A DNA stretch of 64,000 bases from an uncultured Eubacteriales bacterium (GCA_900316385.1 ONCP01000002.1:1-64000); one strand, 5' to 3'; positions 24,947-33,805 are shown, numbered from the stretch's first letter. Notes: generated by a model from the sequence alone, not told the origin. Made by a program: numbers and translations.

Positions 24947-25431
24947 TGATTACGGTTACGGTAGGATCCCAGAAATTTCCGTTTGACAGGCTGATCGAAA
25001 AGGTTGACGCGCTTGTTCAAAGCGGAGCTATCAAAGACAAGGTGTTCGCTCAGATCGGAGCAGGCACTTACAGACCAAAAAGCTTTGAATATAAGGATTT
25101 TGTAAGCTCCGAGGAGCTCAGCCAAAGGCTTGCGCGAAGCGATATAGTGATAACGCACGGCGGGATCGGAATAATCGTGACCGCGCTGAAATGCGGAAAG
25201 AAGGTCATCGCCATTCCGCGACTGGAAAAATTCGGGGAGCATGTTGACGACCACCAAATACAGATAATCAAAAAATACGACAAGCTGAATTATATCGAAC
25301 CGTGCTATGATATTGAGGATCTGGAAAAAAGCCTTGAAAATATCAAAACAAAAAAGTACGCCGATTACAACAACTACACCTCCGGCGCTGAAAACATCAT
25401 TCAGAGCATCAGGGAATTTATAGGTGACTGA
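24946..25431 (+). CDS. PssE/Alg13-like catalytic glycosyltransferase subunit
   Basis: A 161-residue GT28 C-terminal-like domain, catalytic half of the PssD/PssE pair. MITVTVGSQKFPFDRL at the N-terminus, SDIVITHGGIGII near residue 65 (the UDP-sugar-binding region) and KVIAIPRLEKFGEHVDDHQ are typical of Alg13/CpsG/PssE. The ATG overlaps the previous stop by one base; longer in-frame starts inside the upstream gene are unlikely. The donor sugar is unknown; relatives use UDP-galactose or UDP-GlcNAc. Confidence 0.93.
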   Translation: MITVTVGSQKFPFDRLIEKVDALVQSGAIKDKVFAQIGAGTYRPKSFEYKDFVSSEELSQRLARSDIVITHGGIGIIVTALKCGKKVIAIPRLEKFGEHVDDHQIQIIKKYDKLNYIEPCYDIEDLEKSLENIKTKKYADYNNYTSGAENIIQSIREFIGD

Positions 25432-25449
25432 GCCTTAAAGGGTGATTAT

Positions 25450-26520
25450 TTGGAAAAGATAAAAGTATTGATGGTCGGGCCCGACCTCAGCGTAAAGGGC
25501 GGAATGACAACCGTTGTAAACGGTTATTATGAATGCGGCTTGGATAAGCTCGTAGATATGAGATTCATCGGAACAACTAACGATAAAAATATGGTCAGCA
25601 AGGCTTTTAAAATGCTGAAGGGCTTTATGTCGTTTCTGTTTTCCGTAAAAAAATACGAAATAGTCCATATCCATATGGCGTCGGAATTCAGCGTTTTCAG
25701 AAAGGGACTGTACATCAGGATCTCCAAAAAACGCGGAAAAAAGGTAATTCTTCATTTGCACGGCGCGGAGTACGATCATTTTTATAACGTTGAATGCAAC
25801 GAGAAAAGAAAAAAGTATTTCAGACGTAATCTTGAGCTGGCTGATAGGATCATCGTGCTGTCGGAGGAATGGAAGGACTACTTTAAATCGTTTGTTGACG
25901 GCAAAAAAATAACGGTTTTGCACAACGCCATTAAGCTTCCGCCTGATTTTGAGAAGAACACCGACACAAAGCGTTTACTGTTTCTCGGAAGGATCGGCGA
26001 CCGAAAGGGCGTTTTTGATCTTATTGAGGCGGTCGGGCGTTTGGTAAAGGACTATCCCGAGCTTCATCTCTGCGTCGGAGGTGACGGAGAGGTAGAAAAG
26101 CTGAAAACTGTTATCAGAGAGAAAAACCTTGAGAACTATGTTGAGTACATTGGCTGGACGGGCGGAGAAAAGAAGGATAAATATCTCCGCGAGGCGTCTT
26201 ACTACATTCTTCCGTCCTACAACGAGGGAATGCCGATGTCGGTTCTCGAAGGTATGGGATATAAAAACATTACGATTTCTACGGATGTGGGCGGAATCCC
26301 GCAGGTCATCCAAAACGGGGAAAACGGCGTAATTATCAAACCGGGCGATACGGACAGGCTCGAAGCGGAGCTGCGCGGACTGTTTGAGGATCCCGTTCTT
26401 CGCGGGAAGCTTTCCTCTAATGCAAGAAAGACCATAGAGGAAAAATTTGATCTAGACAAAAACGTGAAAAAAGTAGCAGAAATTTATGAGACGGAGCTAA
26501 GCGGTTATGAAGAAAATTAA
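25450..26520 (+). CDS. Family 4 glycosyltransferase
   Basis: A 356-residue cytoplasmic GT-B glycosyltransferase that extends the polysaccharide repeat unit. The N-terminal VLMVGPDLSVKGGMTTVV acceptor-side motif is followed by the C-terminal donor domain with LLFLGRIGDRKGVFDLI and the GT4 E-x7-E motif in NEGMPMSVLEGMG. The start is TTG 25450, supported by AAAGGGTGA upstream. Its 3' end overlaps the polymerase gene by 14 bases. Donor and linkage cannot be read from the sequence. Confidence 0.93.
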   Translation: MEKIKVLMVGPDLSVKGGMTTVVNGYYECGLDKLVDMRFIGTTNDKNMVSKAFKMLKGFMSFLFSVKKYEIVHIHMASEFSVFRKGLYIRISKKRGKKVILHLHGAEYDHFYNVECNEKRKKYFRRNLELADRIIVLSEEWKDYFKSFVDGKKITVLHNAIKLPPDFEKNTDTKRLLFLGRIGDRKGVFDLIEAVGRLVKDYPELHLCVGGDGEVEKLKTVIREKNLENYVEYIGWTGGEKKDKYLREASYYILPSYNEGMPMSVLEGMGYKNITISTDVGGIPQVIQNGENGVIIKPGDTDRLEAELRGLFEDPVLRGKLSSNARKTIEEKFDLDKNVKKVAEIYETELSGYEEN

Positions 26521-27721
26521 CATAAATATATATGATATATTTGTATTGTTAATAATCCTTTATACTTTTTCTACCTTTTTCTATCAGCTCGCCCCGTCGC
26601 TGAACGCGATACTGGGCTTGGTGTTTAGCTTTATTGTTTTTTTGATTTACTCTACCTGTCTGAGAAAAAGGGACGTTTTTATTATCGTTCCGATAGTTTT
26701 TTATCTTCTGGTTTCGGTGTTGGAGGGGGAGAAACCCGGAATATTCTTCTCCCATACCGTTCATCTGGTAACTACCGTTTTGTTTTTGTGGAAGTTGACC
26801 GACAGAGTTGTTCTGAAAAAGCTTGACAACAGCCTTACAAAGCTGAGAACCTTTATCGTCGGCGCGATCACTTTCATCTCCGTTACCAATATAGTGATGC
26901 TGATTTCGGGAAGATTCAACTCGACAAACCTCGGCAGTGTTGTTTTTTTGGGAATGTCCAGCAGCAGCCACACTCTTGCGAGTATAAGCTGTATGGCGCT
27001 TATTTTCCTTTTAAACGCGTTCAAACACAGAAAAATGACGGCGGCCTTTATATTTAATTCGATTTCGCTGATAGCGATCATTATCGCCAGCGGAGCGCGA
27101 AGCTATCTGGCGGTTCTGTTGGTTGTCATTTACTGCTACTATAACCAAAAGATCAGGTATCTGAGGTATTACAAGCTTATTACGATCGGTCTGATAATCG
27201 TCGGAGTGATATTGTTCATCAATTCGAATATGTATGAACGGTTTATCGCGACGTATAACAACGAATATATAGCGAGCAACCGTCTGGCGGCGATGAGCAG
27301 CGGACGTCTTTCGTGGTGGGAGCTTGACCTGAGGCATTTTGGCTCTTATTCGCTGATCAACAAGCTGTTCGGCAGAGGAAACGAGTACGTGTTCCAATTT
27401 AACAAGAGCGCTTACGGTCTTTACATATGGGCTCATAACGATTTTATTCAGTTGCTTATGGCTTACGGAATCTTTGGTTTCCTGCTTTATATTATCGTTC
27501 TGGGTCAGTCTATCAGGAATTTCTACACGCGCGAAAACAGAGCTTTCGCGATCATCGTATTGCTCACGATAATATCAATCGCTTTTTTGAACGGATTCTT
27601 TACACAGCAGCATATGGTATTCTTTATCGTGCTGATGATCCTGCTTCAGGAGAAACCCTATGAGGGCGCCGACACCGGAACGCGGCGGCTGGCGCCGCGC
27701 GGCAAGAGCCTGACAACATAG
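26507..27721 (+). CDS. O-antigen ligase/Wzy-like polysaccharide polymerase
   Basis: A 404-residue membrane protein with about ten to twelve hydrophobic helices and a large extracytoplasmic loop (~235-315, MYERFIATYNNEYIASNR...) before the last helices, including GLYIWAHNDFIQLLMAYGIFGF. This H-N-D-x-x-Q pattern in the loop after the central helices is characteristic of the O-antigen ligase/Wzy family, which polymerises repeat units outside the membrane. Low sequence conservation is normal. It overlaps the GT4 gene by 14 bases. The Arg/Gly-rich C-terminus (TRRLAPRGK) is unusual in base composition. Confidence 0.88.
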   Translation: MKKININIYDIFVLLIILYTFSTFFYQLAPSLNAILGLVFSFIVFLIYSTCLRKRDVFIIVPIVFYLLVSVLEGEKPGIFFSHTVHLVTTVLFLWKLTDRVVLKKLDNSLTKLRTFIVGAITFISVTNIVMLISGRFNSTNLGSVVFLGMSSSSHTLASISCMALIFLLNAFKHRKMTAAFIFNSISLIAIIIASGARSYLAVLLVVIYCYYNQKIRYLRYYKLITIGLIIVGVILFINSNMYERFIATYNNEYIASNRLAAMSSGRLSWWELDLRHFGSYSLINKLFGRGNEYVFQFNKSAYGLYIWAHNDFIQLLMAYGIFGFLLYIIVLGQSIRNFYTRENRAFAIIVLLTIISIAFLNGFFTQQHMVFFIVLMILLQEKPYEGADTGTRRLAPRGKSLTT

Positions 27722-27738
27722 CAAAGGGGTGTATCGCT

Positions 27739-28905
27739 ATCAACAAGAACAAGTTAAAAAGAAGAGTTCATCATCTCAAGACGGCTCTTCTCTATTATCT
27801 GGTATATTTTTGGAGTATAATTTACAGAAAGCGTCCCCGACTCTGGCTTATTGCCGAGCGAGGGATCGACGCGCGTGACAACGGTTATGTTTTTTACCGT
27901 TATATGAAGGAGAACCATAAGGAAATACCGATAAAATTCGTTATCTCCGACAATTCTCCCGACCGTCATCGCGTTGATGACGAGGATGTGATCAGATTCG
28001 GCAGCTTAAAGCATTATTTTCTGTATGTTACTTCTCCGATACTCATTTCGACCCATTGTCAGGGCTATTCGCCCAATATGCAGCTTTTTACTCAGCTCGA
28101 CAGAAAAAGACTGGTAAAGCTCAGAGGAAAAAGGGTGCTTGTGGACCATTGCGTCCGCAGGGGCAAGGCTTCGATCTCGCCAAAGGGCTCATGGGTAGAC
28201 CTGATGGCGGTCGGTATCAAGAAGCAGTATGACGCTATGGTTGAAAACACGGGCTTTGAGGAAGGCGTTCTCAGACTTATCGGTCTCGCGCGCTTTGATA
28301 ATCTTTATAAAAATCTCGGAAAGCCGACAAAGCCGTGGATCCTGTTTATGCCGACATGGAGAATAAAGCATACCGATACGACCGAAAAGCAGTTTTTGGA
28401 TAGCGAGTATTACAAGCAATGTATGAAGCTTATCAACAATAAAAAGCTCCATAGATTTCTTGAGGAAAACGGGCTGAAATTCGTTTTTTACACTCATATC
28501 GAAATGCAGAAATTCATTCATCTGTTTAAAACCGATAGCGAGAATGTTATGATACTTGACGCGGGCAGCGCCGTGGTCGAGGATCTGCTTATAGAGAGCA
28601 GAGTTATGATCACAGACTATTCCAGCGTATTTTTTGATTTCAGCTATCTTGAAAAGCCCGTGATTTATTTCCTGTTTGATAATGACGAAAACGAAGCGGC
28701 TAAGGACAGTATGTGGTTCGAATACGAAAAGGACGCGCTCGGACCCGACTTTAATGACGCGGAGAAGCTGGTAGATTACATCTTGACAATGGATATGTCA
28801 AAGCCCGAGGAGCTTTATTCCCGCAGGATCGCCGAAACCTTCACGCTTAGGGACGACAAAAACTGCGAACGAAATTACGAGGCAATATTATCTTTATTGA
28901 AGTAA
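27739..28905 (+). CDS. CDP-glycerol:polyol glycerophosphotransferase-like protein (TagB/TagF family), AUC start proposed
   Basis: A TagB/TagF-type transferase that would move glycerol-phosphate (or a similar polyol phosphate) from a CDP donor onto the polymer. Family motifs: WLIAERGIDARDNGYVFYRY at the N-terminus, STHCQGYSP, GKRVLVDHCVRRG, ILFMPTWR, MITDYSSVFFDFSYLEKP and IYFLFDND. The first standard start codon is ATG 27904, which would delete the conserved N-terminal motif; the frame stays coding upstream to about 27739 but contains no ATG, GTG or TTG. AAAGGGGTG (27723-27731) points to ATC at 27739 as start (388 residues). The membrane-associated hydrophobic stretch TALLYYLVYFWSIIY also lies in this extension. 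Confidence 0.87.
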   Translation: MNKNKLKRRVHHLKTALLYYLVYFWSIIYRKRPRLWLIAERGIDARDNGYVFYRYMKENHKEIPIKFVISDNSPDRHRVDDEDVIRFGSLKHYFLYVTSPILISTHCQGYSPNMQLFTQLDRKRLVKLRGKRVLVDHCVRRGKASISPKGSWVDLMAVGIKKQYDAMVENTGFEEGVLRLIGLARFDNLYKNLGKPTKPWILFMPTWRIKHTDTTEKQFLDSEYYKQCMKLINNKKLHRFLEENGLKFVFYTHIEMQKFIHLFKTDSENVMILDAGSAVVEDLLIESRVMITDYSSVFFDFSYLEKPVIYFLFDNDENEAAKDSMWFEYEKDALGPDFNDAEKLVDYILTMDMSKPEELYSRRIAETFTLRDDKNCERNYEAILSLLK

Positions 28906-28948
28906 GCGGGATCGCGCTTACCGAAAACGAGGAGCGGATTCTGTACAA

Positions 28949-30379
28949 ATGGAATCAAATCTGAAAAAAAATTATTTTTTTAATCTTTTTTATAAAATCG
29001 TCACGCTTTTGACCCCGCTGATAACCGCGCCGTTTATTTCGCGAGTTCTCGGCTCCGGCGGTATCGGCGAATACAGCTATACCTTTTCGATCGCTCATTT
29101 CTTCCTGATTTTCGCCGCGCTCGGCGTCTCCGATTACGGAAGCAGGAGCATCGCGAGAGTAAAGGACGACGAGGAGGAAAAGAACAAGGTCTTCAGCGAG
29201 ATTTTTGTTATGCAGTTTTCGCTGGGGATAATTCTGGTCGCGCTGTATCTCGGTTACAGCTTTATCTTCGCCGAGGACAGAAATCTGTCGCTTATTCAGG
29301 GAATGAATCTTTTGGCGACGATGTTTGATATAACATGGTTCCTGTTCGGAATGGAGCTTTTTGTCGTAACGACTATCAGAAACGTTATCATCAAGCTTTT
29401 GGGCGTAGCGGCGATACTGGTGTTTGTAAGGACCGAAAACGACGTGTGGCTTTACGCGGTCATTATGGCGGGCAGCACGCTGGCGGGACAGCTTTCGGTT
29501 TGGCCGATTCTCGGCAAATACGTTAAGTTTCGCAAGCCCTCGGTCAAGGGCGTTTTCAGTCACTTAAAGCCCAACCTGATCTTGTTTTTGCCTGTTATAG
29601 CCAACAATCTGCTGGGATATTTCGACAAGGTAATGATAGGGTCGATGATCGCAAAGACCGAACTCGGATGGTATGATAACGCCGAGAAAATGCTGAGTAT
29701 GCCCAACAGCCTTGTAACGGCGCTCGGCGCGGTAATGCTCCCGCGTGTGACCAATTCGATCGCCCGCGGAAAAGCAAAGGAAGTAAAAAAGATGACCGAT
29801 ATGTCAATGCTTTTTACCTCGTTTATGGTATTGGCGCTGGCGTTCGGAATAGCGGCGGTAGCCAAGGAATTCACCCCGATCTTCTTCGGAGAGGGATTTG
29901 ATCCCGTAACGCCGATGATCTATATCCTCGCGCCGTATATGGTGAGCGTAAGCTGGGCGAGCGTTCTGAAAACGCAGTGTCTGCTCCCGAATAACAAAGA
30001 CAAAACCTTTGTCGCCTGTCTTATCGCGGGCGCGGTGCTCAATGTAGTTATGAACTATTTCCTGATCCCCGTTTGGGGAGCCTTCGGCGCGGCGGCGGCA
30101 ACGACGATCGCCGAAACGCTTATCTGCGTGCTTGAGGTCATAGCGTTGAGAAGGATGATCGATTATAAAAAGTATATCCTCGACGCGCTTCCGTTCTTGC
30201 TGTTCGGAGCCTTGATGGCGCTCGGCATCTGGTTTATAGATACGGGCAATATGTTTGTGACTCTGTTTGTGAAAATGGCGGTCGGCGCTGTGATTTATCT
30301 TGTGCTTTCGGGAATATATATCTACAAATTCCATAACGAGGCATTCAGAATTATTTTCAAGAAAAAAAAGAGGAATTAA
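28949..30379 (+). CDS. Wzx-type polysaccharide flippase (MOP superfamily)
   Basis: A 476-residue integral membrane protein with about 12-14 helices that flips lipid-linked repeat units across the membrane. The start NYFFNLFYKIVTLLTPLITAPFISRVLG is the classic polysaccharide_synt family opening, followed by GSGGIGEYSYTFSIA and LGVSDYGSRSIARVKDDEE. Its place between the transferases and the sulfotransferase fits a Wzx/Wzy-dependent pathway with the upstream polymerase. GAGGAG lies 14 bases before the ATG, a rather long spacing. It ends two bases before the sulfotransferase gene. Confidence 0.95.
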   Translation: MESNLKKNYFFNLFYKIVTLLTPLITAPFISRVLGSGGIGEYSYTFSIAHFFLIFAALGVSDYGSRSIARVKDDEEEKNKVFSEIFVMQFSLGIILVALYLGYSFIFAEDRNLSLIQGMNLLATMFDITWFLFGMELFVVTTIRNVIIKLLGVAAILVFVRTENDVWLYAVIMAGSTLAGQLSVWPILGKYVKFRKPSVKGVFSHLKPNLILFLPVIANNLLGYFDKVMIGSMIAKTELGWYDNAEKMLSMPNSLVTALGAVMLPRVTNSIARGKAKEVKKMTDMSMLFTSFMVLALAFGIAAVAKEFTPIFFGEGFDPVTPMIYILAPYMVSVSWASVLKTQCLLPNNKDKTFVACLIAGAVLNVVMNYFLIPVWGAFGAAAATTIAETLICVLEVIALRRMIDYKKYILDALPFLLFGALMALGIWFIDTGNMFVTLFVKMAVGAVIYLVLSGIYIYKFHNEAFRIIFKKKKRN

Positions 30380-30381
30380 TC

Positions 30382-31380
30382 GTGAAAAAAATAACCTGTA
30401 TCAGTTATCACAATTCGGGCTCGGGCGCGGTCGACGATCTCTTAAAGGAATTCAAGGGTATTCAGCCCACCCCCGACGGTGTAGAGTGCCGCTTTTTGCA
30501 GGATCCCGACGGTGTTTCGGATCTTGAGTTCAACCTTGTCGACAACTGGCACAGACTCAACAGCGGCTTCGCGATAAAAAGATTCGCGGTGTTCTCTCGG
30601 TTCTACAATCATACATATAGTCTGGTGTTCGGAAAAAACTGGAAAAAGTATTCCGAAGAATATGCGGATTCTTTGATTGATTTTCGTTACAAGGGCTATT
30701 GGCACGGCGATATAAGGCTTTTGCCCTTATATAAAAGAGCGATCTACAAGGGACGCAGAGGCTTCTCAAAGATTATGCCTAAAAAATATCGCAAAAGCAC
30801 TGACTACAACTATTTCCCGAATATCGATTACATTCATTCCAAACCGACAAGGGAAGAGTTCTACGAGAAAACACAGACGTTTGTTGAAAACCTATGCAAC
30901 TCAATTTGGGACGACAAAAATGAATTTCTTCTGCTGGAGCAGATGATATCTACGGGGAATGTTTCGCGTTATCTTAATTATGTTTCGGACCTCAAGGTTA
31001 TTCTGGTAGACAGGGATCCGAGAGATCTGTATGTGCTCGGCACATGGGGAAAAACCCACGTTCTTCCTCACGATGTGGAGCTGTTTATCAAGCAGTATCT
31101 TGATTTCAGACAGACGGCGGCGGAAGAAAGAAAAAATAAAAATCTTCTGTATGTGCAGTTTGAGGATCTTATATACAAGTATGACGAAACAGTTGACCGT
31201 ATAACGGAGTTTCTCGGACTTGATAAAAGTAAGCATATTGCGAAGAAAACCATATTCAAGCCCGAGGTATCGATCAAAAACACTCAGTCGTGGAAAAGGA
31301 TCGACGGTTTCTCCGAGCAGCTTAAAATACTTGACAAGCACCTTTCGGCTTATTACTACGATTTCCCCGAGGAAGGGTGA
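30382..31380 (+). CDS. Sulfotransferase-family protein
   Basis: A 332-residue protein with the hallmarks of PAPS-dependent sulfotransferases: a phosphate-binding loop at the N-terminus (SYHNSGSGAVDDLLKEF, residues ~7-23) and the 3'-phosphate motif VILVDRDPRDLYVLG (~211-225), with a helical C-terminus ending in the family-like LYVQFEDLIYKYDETV and a trailing SWKRI. It would sulfate the capsular sugar. The start is GTG 30382, two bases after the flippase stop. It is the last clear gene of the operon. Sulfated capsules are rare in Firmicutes, so other acceptors are possible. Confidence 0.82.
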   Translation: MKKITCISYHNSGSGAVDDLLKEFKGIQPTPDGVECRFLQDPDGVSDLEFNLVDNWHRLNSGFAIKRFAVFSRFYNHTYSLVFGKNWKKYSEEYADSLIDFRYKGYWHGDIRLLPLYKRAIYKGRRGFSKIMPKKYRKSTDYNYFPNIDYIHSKPTREEFYEKTQTFVENLCNSIWDDKNEFLLLEQMISTGNVSRYLNYVSDLKVILVDRDPRDLYVLGTWGKTHVLPHDVELFIKQYLDFRQTAAEERKNKNLLYVQFEDLIYKYDETVDRITEFLGLDKSKHIAKKTIFKPEVSIKNTQSWKRIDGFSEQLKILDKHLSAYYYDFPEEG

Positions 31381-31484
31381 TCTCTGAAATATTTTTCGAT
31401 TGCCTCGTCCTCTCTTTTTCCTATGACAAGGCATGAATACAACACAATCAGAAGAACCGACAGAATAATAATTAAAAATACCAT
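31356..31484 (-). CDS. Putative 42-residue single-pass membrane protein, antisense to the capsule operon end
   Basis: The minus strand encodes a hydrophobic helix (FLIIILSVLLIVLYSCLVI, residues 3-21) followed by a charged tail GKREDEAIEKYFRDH, an arrangement typical of real small membrane proteins. The stop lies 25 bases inside the 3' end of the sulfotransferase gene, on the opposite strand. A TATAAT on the minus strand (31510-31515) could drive it, but no ribosome-binding site is evident, so expression is uncertain. No family assignment is possible. Confidence 0.4.
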   Translation of the reverse strand: MVFLIIILSVLLIVLYSCLVIGKREDEAIEKYFRDHPSSGKS

Positions 31485-31529
31485 ATTATTATTGTGGTTC
31501 AAAAAATATATTATATACAGGAGGTAAGT

Positions 31530-32507
31530 ATGATCAAAATAGGAATTTTAGGCTACGGAAATCTCGGCAGAGGCGTAGAAGCGGCTATCAAGCAGAGCCC
31601 CGACATGGTCCTCACAGGCGTTTATACCCGCAGAAGTCCCGACAGTCTTAAAATCAATACCGAGGGCGTTGAGGTACGTCACGTCAGCGAGCTTGAAAAA
31701 AAGCGCGACGATATCGACGTGCTCGTTATCTGCGGAGGCTCGGCGACCGATCTTCCCGAAATGACTCCGAAATACGCTAAGCTTTATAACGTTATCGACA
31801 GCTTTGATACTCACGCGCGTATCCCCGAGCATTTCGCGAACGTTGACGCCGCCGCGAAGGACGGCAAAACCGTAGGCGTCATTTCCTGCGGATGGGATCC
31901 CGGAATGTTCTCGGTCAACAGGCTCTATTCCACCTCTATTCTCCCCGTCGGTTCAGCGTACACCTTCTGGGGCAAGGGCGTAAGTCAGGGTCATTCCGAC
32001 GCGGTGCGCCGTATCGAGGGCGTGCTCGACGCTCGCCAGTACACGATCCCCGTGGAGAAAGCGCTTGATTCGGTTCGCGCGGGCGAGAACCCCGAGCTCA
32101 CCACCCGTGAAAAGCACACAAGAGAGTGCTTTGTTGTAGCGGATGAGGGCGCGGACAAGGCGAGAATAGAAAACGAAATAAAAACCATGCCAAACTATTT
32201 TTCCGATTACGATACAACGGTTCACTTTATTTCCGCCGAGGAAATGAAGCGCGATCATTCCAGTCTGCCCCACGGAGGCTCCGTTATCTATTCGGGCCAG
32301 ACAGCGGGCGGCAATAATCACGTTGTCGAGTATTCTCTCAAGCTTGACTCAAACCCCGAGTTCACGGGCGCGGTGCTGATCGCTTACGCGAGAGCGGCTT
32401 ACAGGCTCGGCTGCGAGGGCGCCTTCGGCGCGAAAACAGTGTTTGATATCGCTCCTGCTTATCTCAGCCCTCTGTCAGGCGAGGAGCTCAGGGCACATTA
32501 CTTATGA
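31530..32507 (+). CDS. ddh: meso-Diaminopimelate D-dehydrogenase
   Basis: A 325-residue NADPH-dependent enzyme that forms meso-diaminopimelate from tetrahydrodipicolinate in one step, feeding lysine and peptidoglycan synthesis. The Rossmann motif IGILGYGNLGRGVEAAI opens the protein; VISCGWDPGMFSVNRLY, FWGKGVSQGHSDAVRRIEG and HGGSVIYSGQTAGGNNHVVEY are characteristic Ddh segments covering the active site. ATG 31530 is chosen because AGGAGG lies 5 bases upstream; a GTG 36 bases earlier is unlikely. It stands alone after the capsule operon. It indicates a meso-DAP cell wall. Confidence 0.97.
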   Translation: MIKIGILGYGNLGRGVEAAIKQSPDMVLTGVYTRRSPDSLKINTEGVEVRHVSELEKKRDDIDVLVICGGSATDLPEMTPKYAKLYNVIDSFDTHARIPEHFANVDAAAKDGKTVGVISCGWDPGMFSVNRLYSTSILPVGSAYTFWGKGVSQGHSDAVRRIEGVLDARQYTIPVEKALDSVRAGENPELTTREKHTRECFVVADEGADKARIENEIKTMPNYFSDYDTTVHFISAEEMKRDHSSLPHGGSVIYSGQTAGGNNHVVEYSLKLDSNPEFTGAVLIAYARAAYRLGCEGAFGAKTVFDIAPAYLSPLSGEELRAHYL

Positions 32508-32583
32508 AAAAGCTTTGAATTTTGTTGACTTTTTACAGTTTTTTTGCTAAAGTATATCTATACTGTACATTGAGGTGAAACAA

Positions 32584-33171
32584 ATGCCAAAAACCAAAGA
32601 AAAGGAAACTGAACAGCGCCATTCGCATAAGCACGAATTCGTTGACCGAAAAGACAAAGTAGCATGGTATCTTGATGAGATAGACAGCTACAAGGAGGAT
32701 ATGGGCAAGTGGTACACGGTGTTTATCCGCCGCATACTTCCCGCGCTCGTGTTTTTCTTCCCGATCAACAACCTCGCGTTCTTCTTTTGCGAGATCATCG
32801 TTCAGAATTTTCTTGGCGGAATGATCAGCTTTAAGGACACCGCGTTCCCGCACGTTGTTTTTCTGGTAGCGGAGCTTCTGTTTATCGCGATCCTGATTTT
32901 CCTGCCGCGTTTTGCGACGTTCTGCGAGTTTGTCATTGCGATAGGCTTCTTCTCGCTTGTCGTTATCAGGATAAATCAGTTTAACGCTGGTCTTGTCAGC
33001 AAGCCGCTGATCACGAACGCGCTCGGTTATTTCATAGCTATCGCGCTCGGAATCTTCATGTTTATGAAGCTGGTATTCCTCGTTATCGAGATCATATATA
33101 TGATAACCTTCAGAGGCGAGCACGAGCCCAGAGTTTATAAGGAAGACAGCGACAACGACGTTGTTTTCTAG
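32584..33171 (+). CDS. Four-helix membrane protein of unknown function
   Basis: A 195-residue protein I do not recognise. A charged, His-rich N-terminal segment (~1-40, KETEQRHSHKHEF) is followed by four hydrophobic helices (~50-80, 85-115, 118-140, 145-165) and an acidic C-terminal tail (EPRVYKEDSDNDVVF). ATG 32584 is preferred, with GAGGTG 6 bases upstream; GTG 32575 is an alternative. It precedes the rimP promoter and is transcribed alone. No motif suggests a function. Confidence 0.72.
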   Translation: MPKTKEKETEQRHSHKHEFVDRKDKVAWYLDEIDSYKEDMGKWYTVFIRRILPALVFFFPINNLAFFFCEIIVQNFLGGMISFKDTAFPHVVFLVAELLFIAILIFLPRFATFCEFVIAIGFFSLVVIRINQFNAGLVSKPLITNALGYFIAIALGIFMFMKLVFLVIEIIYMITFRGEHEPRVYKEDSDNDVVF

Positions 33172-33189
33172 AAAAATTGAGCAAAACAC

Positions 33190-33218
33190 TTGCTTTTTTC
33201 CAAAAGCGGTGTTATAAT
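33190..33218 (+). promoter_or_regulatory. Promoter of the rimP-nusA-infB operon
   Basis: TTGCTT at 33190-33195, 17-base spacer, perfect TATAAT at 33213-33218, leaving a ~70-base leader before rimP. Confidence 0.7.
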
Positions 33219-33246
33219 ATCAAAAGTTGAATAGGTTAAAGAAAAG

Positions 33247-33269
33247 GGAGTGAGCGAACAGCTTGCTCC
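33247..33269 (+). promoter_or_regulatory. Leader hairpin before rimP
   Basis: GGAG-T-GAGC (33247-33255) folds back on GCTT-G-CTCC (33261-33269) with a GAACA loop. There is no T run, so it is not a simple terminator. A hairpin just before rimP is common and may affect translation or RNA stability (inference). Confidence 0.4.
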
Positions 33270-33295
33270 TTTGCTTTATGGTAAGGAGTGATCAA

Positions 33296-33772
33296 ATGGC
33301 AAAAAAAGGCGGCAATACCGTACAGCGCGTATGGGAGCTTGTCGAGCCGATCATCAATGATATGGGACTCAGTCTTTGGGACGTGCGTTTCGTCAAGGAA
33401 GGCGCGGATATGTTTCTGAGGATCATAATCGACAGCGAGAACGGCGTCGGGATCAACGACTGCGAGGCTGTCTCGCGCGCGATCGATAAGCCTCTCGACG
33501 ACGAAGACCCGATCCCTCAGGCGTATACGCTCGAGGTCTGTTCACCCGGGCTGGAACGTCGGCTTGTCCGCGACGAGCACTTTGAGCAGTTTATCGGCGC
33601 CGACGTTATGGTCAAGCTGCTCAAACCGATCGGAGGGATAGGCAAGGAATTTAAGGGAGTTCTATCCGATTACAGCGACGGCGAGATCACGGTAAGAGAT
33701 CACGGCGGCGAAAACGAAGTGACCTTCGGCATAAAAGACGCGGCTTATGTTAAGCTCGACGATTTTGATTAA
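33296..33772 (+). CDS. rimP: Ribosome maturation factor RimP
   Basis: RimP (158 residues) assists maturation of the 30S subunit. The N-terminal alpha/beta domain (VWELVEPIINDMGLSLWDVRFVKEGADMFLRIIID), the conserved NDCEAVSRAIDKPLDDEDPI and YTLEVCSPGLERRL, and the C-terminal Sm-like barrel (KEFKGVLSDYSDGEITV) are all present. ATG 33296 has AAGGAGTG 5 bases upstream; longer frames are unlikely. It leads the eight-gene translation operon through truB, the conserved Firmicute order. Confidence 0.97.
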   Translation: MAKKGGNTVQRVWELVEPIINDMGLSLWDVRFVKEGADMFLRIIIDSENGVGINDCEAVSRAIDKPLDDEDPIPQAYTLEVCSPGLERRLVRDEHFEQFIGADVMVKLLKPIGGIGKEFKGVLSDYSDGEITVRDHGGENEVTFGIKDAAYVKLDDFD

Positions 33773-33805
33773 GATATTCAGTAAGGAAAGGAATGGTTAG
33801 AAAAG

